Source of the DNA: Verrucomicrobiota bacterium
Lineage (GTDB): Bacteria > Verrucomicrobiota > Verrucomicrobiia > Chthoniobacterales > JAFAMB01
Length of the DNA stretch: 45,564 bases
NCBI GenBank assembly: GCA_019239825.1
Contig: JAFAZK010000250.1
Coordinates: forward strand, 1 to 45,564
Direction of reading: 5' to 3'
The notes under the pieces were generated by a model. The model saw only the letters and a list, made by a program, of their open reading frames with translations. It had not been told where the DNA came from and searched no databases. Position 1 is the first letter of the stretch. Every line of letters starts with the position of its first letter. Positions 40,885 through 45,564 of this stretch are shown piece after piece. The translations under genes and the position numbers were made by a program.

Positions 40885-43330
40885 CTAAAATCTGATGGTG
40901 ACGCTCCCCTGAATATGGAACGGTAACCCCGGCACAATCAGGTCATTCCCATTTTCCGCAAACGAACCACCCGTGGTAAAATTCAACTGATTAGTGACGT
41001 TCAAGAAATCCACTCTGACTTCCCAGTTTTTGTGCTTATAGAACACGCCGGCGTCGAGCTCGTATTGCCACGGAATCCAAACGTTTTGCAGCTCGCTGGT
41101 GGGTTGAGGGGAAGTGACCCAGAAACCGATGCTGGCGCCTAACCCACAATCCAACGTATAGGAAGCGATCCCGTTGATCAACCAGTGTGGCAAGCCTGGC
41201 TGCCGATAGTGACCTGGAGGATAGGAAATAAAGTTCGGCGAACCCACTCCGGTGCCATAAGGAGGTGCAAAGGCATCGTAGACATTATATGTCTGTTGAG
41301 TGCCCGGATTGATCTCAATCGCGTTGATATAGGATAGACTGAAATTGGTGTAGAAATTCTTGTTAGGCTGATACGTCGCGATTAACTCCGCTCCGTCCGT
41401 TCTAACCGCAGTGACCGTACCAAAACTGCTGAGAAAGTTATGTTCCTGGTAGTATCCGGCCACGCTCACGAACAACTTGTGATTGAGCAGATCAAACTTG
41501 GCTCCGGCCTCATACAACACGTTCTCGTAGTGGTAGACATTGCTGGGTAAAATGCCCTTGCCGTAGCCGTCTCCCTTGAGATAAGCAAAGCCGCCGCTGT
41601 AGCTACCCTCAAAAGATTCATTGAATTCCGCGGTAAAGTAGTTCGTCATCCAGTCGGTGGTTTTGTAAGTCAGGCTGACATTCCCAGAATACAGCAACTG
41701 GCTGGTGCTATCGGATGCCGGAGTGAATCCAGCCGGCGCCAAAGGATCGCTCGCCTTGTCCGCGATCAAATCCAATCTTCCTCCTACGAGCAGGTTCAGT
41801 CGATTAGTGACGGAAACATTGTCCTGTACGAACCAGCTCGCTTCATAACCATGTTCGCGCAAAGTTCCGGGAATCCCGTTCGGATAGTTGGCACTATAGG
41901 CCACAGCCGGCGTGCCGTATAAAGCTGGTATTCCGGGGATAGGTATCACCCCGAAAAGATTAAGAATCGGATAGTTAGCGGGGTTTTCGGTTAGGTCAGT
42001 TCCATTCAAATATTCATTGAAGAAGTCCTCATATTGGGTGGCCTCGACGTACTTGAACGCCGCGCCCGCTATGATGCTATTCCTGGTCACCCCGCCGGGT
42101 GTAATCTCTGGTAATTGTTTGCCATCAGGAGCCGGTTCGCCACCAGACGCCCAGCCGAAAGGGAGGTCATAATCAATATGAAACTCCAGTCGATCCTGGA
42201 CAACGTTGGAGTTGATATAGTTATTCCAACGCTCTGCGTCCTCACGATCACGCTGGTGGTAGTATTCATAGAGGATGCGATTTACGATATAGAAATTATC
42301 GTTCACGTTGTAGGTCGCCTCCAACTGCAGGTTGAAGTCTTTTCCGTAATCACTGTCCCCCGGTGCAACCAGGTCTCTTGAAGGACTCAGAGGGACCAGG
42401 CCGGTCGGATTAATGACTCCTAGAAAACTCGGCCCCCCCGGCTGGTTCCCCGGTGTAATACAGTCCGTCACTGATTAATTGCTGAATGGGACGATTCCAG
42501 CCGGTCGGCTCATTAAACTTATCCTCGAAGAATTCCGTATTGATTTTAAGCGTGAACTTTTCGCTGGGTGTATAGGTCAGCGCGAAATACACATCCGTAC
42601 TCTGCGCCCCGATGACGTTATCGTAGTAGCTGCCGGAATTTTCCCCTTGATAACTAAGCCGGAAAGCCAACACGTTCGGTATCAGCGGGCCACCAATATC
42701 TTCGGTCCAACGATAGGTGTCCCAGTAGCCGGTAAGAAAGGTGCTCGAGCCATGCCAACCATCGAAATAGGGCTGCTTGGTTGACCAGTTTATGTAGCCA
42801 CCTGTATACTGGTCGGGACCATACACGGAAGAGGGTGGCCCAGTGATTATATCCATCGATTCGACGGAATTAAAACTCATGGGCAAGCCGTCAGATCGCG
42901 TGGTTCGTTCCATTCCATTCTGGTATACTTCCCCCATCTGACCTCTGATCATCGGCATATTGGCACCCCCCCACTGGTTATTGCTGTAGGTGCTGGGGGC
43001 GACCTTCATAAAATCCTCTGGACCAAGGATGTTGGCTGTCTGCAGCAGTTCTTGAGACACAACCGAAACGCTTCGCGGCGTATCTTGAATAGGCATGTCG
43101 GCACCAAAGACGGACGAAACCGGGTTTGCAGTTGGCAGCACGTTGTTCGGTAAGACGCCGCTGACTGTAACCGTGCTGAGCTGTGAGCTGTCGGTCGGAG
43201 CGGGATCATTTGTTACTGGCGTCGGCGACGCTGCTTGCGCCCAAACGGTATGGCTGAGCATCAAGAGGATCGCGGCCCCAGCAAATCCAAAGGTGAATTG
43301 ATTCCTTACACGACTCTTTCTATTTCGCAT
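40885..43330 (-). pseudogene. TonB-dependent (siderophore-type) receptor, frameshifted at a G7 tract
   Basis: Outer-membrane receptor split into two frames. The N-terminal part (43330-42410, 306 aa) has a signal peptide (AAILLMLSHTVWAQ), a plug domain beginning VFGADMPIQDTPRSVSVVSQ and the MDIITGPPSSVYG segment. The C-terminal part (open frame 42471-40885) is the beta-barrel, ending with the aromatic FHIQGSVTIRF. Removing one G from the seven-G run (42433-42439, coding strand) joins them as EPAGGPSFLGVINPTG and gives about 814 aa, the normal size. It is either a sequencing slip, a recent mutation, or slippage-based on/off switching. Confidence 0.85.
42433..42439 (-). other. G7 homopolymer at the receptor frameshift
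   Basis: Seven consecutive G on the coding strand exactly where the two receptor frames must join; six would restore the frame. Confidence 0.7.
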
Positions 43331-43915
43331 CCATTGTCCCTAATTGCTGTGTTTCAGACGCTACCAGGGCCGAAATCCGCGCTCGGACCAGCGACAATCC
43401 GTCGCTATGACAGGCGGCTTAGGGCCGTGCGCAATTGATCTTCCCCCGTTAGACTAAGCCGCCGCTCTCAGCAGTTGATATGCCAAGAATAAATAACAAC
43501 TGAACGTTAACTATGCAGTGACCTCTTTTAGTCTTTCCGTCTTCGGCCACATTTTCGTTGTGGAGATGCGCCCGGCAGCCGCACGAAGGCAGGCCGCATC
43601 GATCTCCGTCGAAAAATCCACTCAATGAGACACAGACTGGTAAGAATACTCCATTTCTACATTATAATGGACACACGGAGTTCAAGCTGGCTGATGGAAT
43701 TAACGCTTCACTAACGCCTGTTTCGAACACTATTCCGAGCAGACAATCGGTAATCGTTAACCATAGGCCGACCACGCTGACCGCCTCGAAGACTGTGTAC
43801 AGCAACAACCAAATGACCACAAAAGTTAACAGTCGGCAGATTCGTTTATCGCTCTGGAAGAATAGCTGATCTGGCTCTAGCACCACCGGCACAACTTCTG
43901 CTCGTGTCCTCGCCA
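43331..43915. other. Divergent gene-poor spacer between the receptor and the deaminase-like gene
   Basis: 585 bp without a convincing gene. It contains an inverted repeat GGCGGCTTAG (43413-43422)/CTAAGCCGCC (43454-43463), a short hairpin GCGACAATCCGTCGC (43391-43405), and a TATAAT hexamer at 43663-43668 without a clear -35 partner. Base composition is lower in GC towards 43500-43850 than in nearby genes. Short open frames here lack coding character. Confidence 0.4.
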
Positions 43916-45564
43916 GTGATATTGACCGAATTCATTTTTGATGAGGAGACAAAGCTCAGGCAACAATTGACGTTAGTCGCGCTGGGGAAAAGTCCAGCAG
44001 ATAGCATCATCACTGACGTCACCCTGCTCAATGTATATTCTCTCGAATGGCAACCCAACCAGGACATTGTCATCAGCAACGGGCGGGTCGCTTGGGTTGG
44101 CCCAACCGGGAAGTGGACGGGAGCAGCCGCTAACGTTTTTAATCGCAACGGCCTTTTCGCGGCGCCTGGCTTTGGCGAGCCGCATAAGCACATTGAAAGC
44201 ACTCACCTGACGCCGGAATACGAGGCGGCCTTGGTCGTTCCGGATGGAAACACCTGGACGGTTGAAGCCTCGCATGAGTTCTCAAACGTCAATAGCCAGA
44301 AGAATAGCGAGTTTTGGTTGACTCCCAGGCGTTACGGCAGCCCGCTGAAGATATTCCCTGTGCCGGGCTCCGCCACTCCACCCACCGCTTTTGAATCGAC
44401 CGGCGGGTATAACGGTTACCAGGAAGTAAAGGATGATCTGGCGGAAAACCTCTGGGTTGCCGGGTTGGATGAGGTCATGGATTGGTCGGCCGTATGGAAT
44501 CCGGAAAACCCGGGACACAGCCGAATCTGGCAATCAATGCAAGCGACTCGCCAAGGCCGCGGTGTGATCGCCGGACACGGCACCGGGCTCAAACAATTGC
44601 CTGAGATCAACGCGTTCGCTGCTGCCGGTCTGGCCAGCGACCATGAGGCGATGAGTCCGGAGGAGGCATGGGAAAAGATGAACCGAGGCGTCTTTCTCAT
44701 GCTCAAACCGCGTCGCAACGGAATTCAGAACATCATCCCGTATTTTGTGAAGAGAGGACTCCGCGACTGGTCTAATCTTTCATTGACCACGGACGACCGC
44801 GATGCTGCGGAAACCCTCGAAAAAGGCAGCTCTGACTATAACCTGCGCATCGCCATAGAGGCCGGCGCACCCGTGGAAGCTGCGTACGCCATGGCCAGCT
44901 ACTATCCTGCTCGCCACTGGCATCTCGAGCATTTGGTCGGCTCCTTGGCTCCCGGACGATTCGCCGATGTCGTCCTCCTCTCCGATCCGAAACAAGTCGT
45001 TATCGAGGAAGTTTTCGCCGACGGAACCAGGGCCGCGGAGAAGGGTAAATATCTGCTCTCAGTCCCTAAGATCGATTGGCCGGACTGGGCTACAAATACC
45101 ATTCGAGTCGGCGAACCATTTACGGCTGAAGACTTCGAAATCAAGGCTCCGGCATCAACCACAAATGACAAGGTCACGGCGGCCGTACTACAGCCTTATC
45201 ATTGGGAGCCTGACTTTATGACCCTGGAGCTACCAGTGATGGACGGGGTGGTAGAACGTGGCGAAGATGCGACTAAACTCGCGATTATCGATCGCTACCA
45301 TGGCGAGAAAAACCTCGGTAAAATGTTTTGGAAAAACGTTGGACCCAAAACGCCTAACTCGGCCCTCGCTTGTTCAGTAGCTCACGATCATCACAATCTC
45401 TGGGTGCTAGGCAGCTCCGACTCGGCGATGGCAATGGCGATCAACGAACTTGCACACATGCAGGGTGGTTGGGTGCTGGTAAACAACGGCGCCATTGTGG
45501 CGAGGGTTTCTTTCGAGATCGGCGGCCTAATGACCGCGCGACCCGCCGAGGTTCTAGCCGCTGA
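43916..45564 (+). CDS. Adenine deaminase-like amidohydrolase (3' truncated)
   Basis: Frame 2 is open from 43817 to the window end, at least 549 codons. Family landmarks: LGKSPADSIITDVTLLNVYS, metal site APGFGEPHKHIEST, TVEASHEF, GHGTGLKQLPEINAFAAAGL with SDHEA, LTTDDRD, then AYAMASYYPARHW and GRFADVVLLSD, and the C-terminal SVAHDHHNLWVLGSSD and EIGGLMTARPAE. This is the adenine deaminase/YerA-type layout, converting adenine to hypoxanthine in true members. Several positions differ from classical Ade (HKHIE, ASHEF), so substrate is uncertain. There is no ATG near the family N-terminus; GTG 43916, TTG 43922 or TTG 43967 are the options. Confidence 0.78.
   Translation, partial: MILTEFIFDEETKLRQQLTLVALGKSPADSIITDVTLLNVYSLEWQPNQDIVISNGRVAWVGPTGKWTGAAANVFNRNGLFAAPGFGEPHKHIESTHLTPEYEAALVVPDGNTWTVEASHEFSNVNSQKNSEFWLTPRRYGSPLKIFPVPGSATPPTAFESTGGYNGYQEVKDDLAENLWVAGLDEVMDWSAVWNPENPGHSRIWQSMQATRQGRGVIAGHGTGLKQLPEINAFAAAGLASDHEAMSPEEAWEKMNRGVFLMLKPRRNGIQNIIPYFVKRGLRDWSNLSLTTDDRDAAETLEKGSSDYNLRIAIEAGAPVEAAYAMASYYPARHWHLEHLVGSLAPGRFADVVLLSDPKQVVIEEVFADGTRAAEKGKYLLSVPKIDWPDWATNTIRVGEPFTAEDFEIKAPASTTNDKVTAAVLQPYHWEPDFMTLELPVMDGVVERGEDATKLAIIDRYHGEKNLGKMFWKNVGPKTPNSALACSVAHDHHNLWVLGSSDSAMAMAINELAHMQGGWVLVNNGAIVARVSFEIGGLMTARPAEVLAA

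Noticed and set aside
43558..43869. 103-aa frame in the divergent spacer
   Set aside because: Low-complexity, repetitive composition with no recognisable domain.
43662..43892. 76-aa hydrophobic reading frame on the minus strand upstream of the deaminase-like gene
   Set aside because: Hydrophobicity alone, no ribosome site, no family pattern; codon use looks non-coding.
45370..45564. Short plus-strand frame at the window end
   Set aside because: It is out of frame with the clear adenine-deaminase-like sequence covering the same bases.

Overview
The window looks like a chromosomal segment of a mildly GC-rich soil-type bacterium, most plausibly Verrucomicrobiota (Chthoniobacterales-like). This is inferred from the gene set: menaquinone-type menG, Gld-like ABC genes with a DUF4340 protein, fused kinase/GNAT N-acetylglutamate synthase, large sodium:solute symporter, many GMC dehydrogenases, and very dense small palindromic repeats. 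Nothing in the window (no rRNA) proves the taxonomy. No phage, plasmid or CRISPR is seen.

Layout. 1-4.8 kb: a Gld-like ABC operon (ATPase cut by the window start, permease, GldG-like protein, DUF4340 protein). 4.9-9.5 kb: menG, tRNA-Leu(CAG), dnaN and dnaA on the minus strand, with a candidate replication origin just upstream of dnaA. 9.5-20.2 kb: housekeeping and membrane genes, mostly minus strand: symporter, argA-type synthase, HAD phosphatase, ndk, an RNA methyltransferase, a VIT/ferritin-like protein, an AI-2E-family permease, a tandem Usp protein, and a TauE/SafE permease with a small membrane partner. 20.4-36.1 kb: a co-directional plus-strand catabolic block: LacI regulator with two palindromic operator candidates, Gfo/Idh dehydrogenase, CoA-transferase, gluconate-dehydrogenase-like GMC fusion, enoyl-CoA hydratase, aldehyde dehydrogenase, GH88 unsaturated glucuronyl hydrolase, sugar ABC importer without its ATPase, and a second GMC dehydrogenase. 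The inferred job is import of oligosaccharides or uronides, cleavage, oxidation to acids, and CoA-linked breakdown. 36.2-36.9 kb: an IS200/RAYT-like transposase framed by nested inverted repeats. 37-39.3 kb: rpe overlapping a predicted exported toxin and its probable immunity gene, then tadA. 39.4-45.6 kb: NCS2 permease, a TonB receptor broken at a G7 tract, and a divergent adenine-deaminase-like gene running off the end.

The most unusual property is between the genes. Nearly every longer spacer holds a palindromic element. Three families (about 220-290 bp non-coding copies, each seen twice) share one design, an outer inverted-repeat pair enclosing a second inner pair. One of these families frames the transposase at 36.3-36.7 kb and also occurs as a gene-less copy at 22.6 kb. 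A second class consists of short words (TGACAAA, GAACTCCT, CTTTGTGTC, TCCTCGT) repeated in tandem and then again in inverted orientation around a unique core. Some repeats supply the last codons and stops of neighbouring genes. The transposase unit with its derivative, and the rpe-coupled toxin/immunity pair, are the best candidates for a little-described system.
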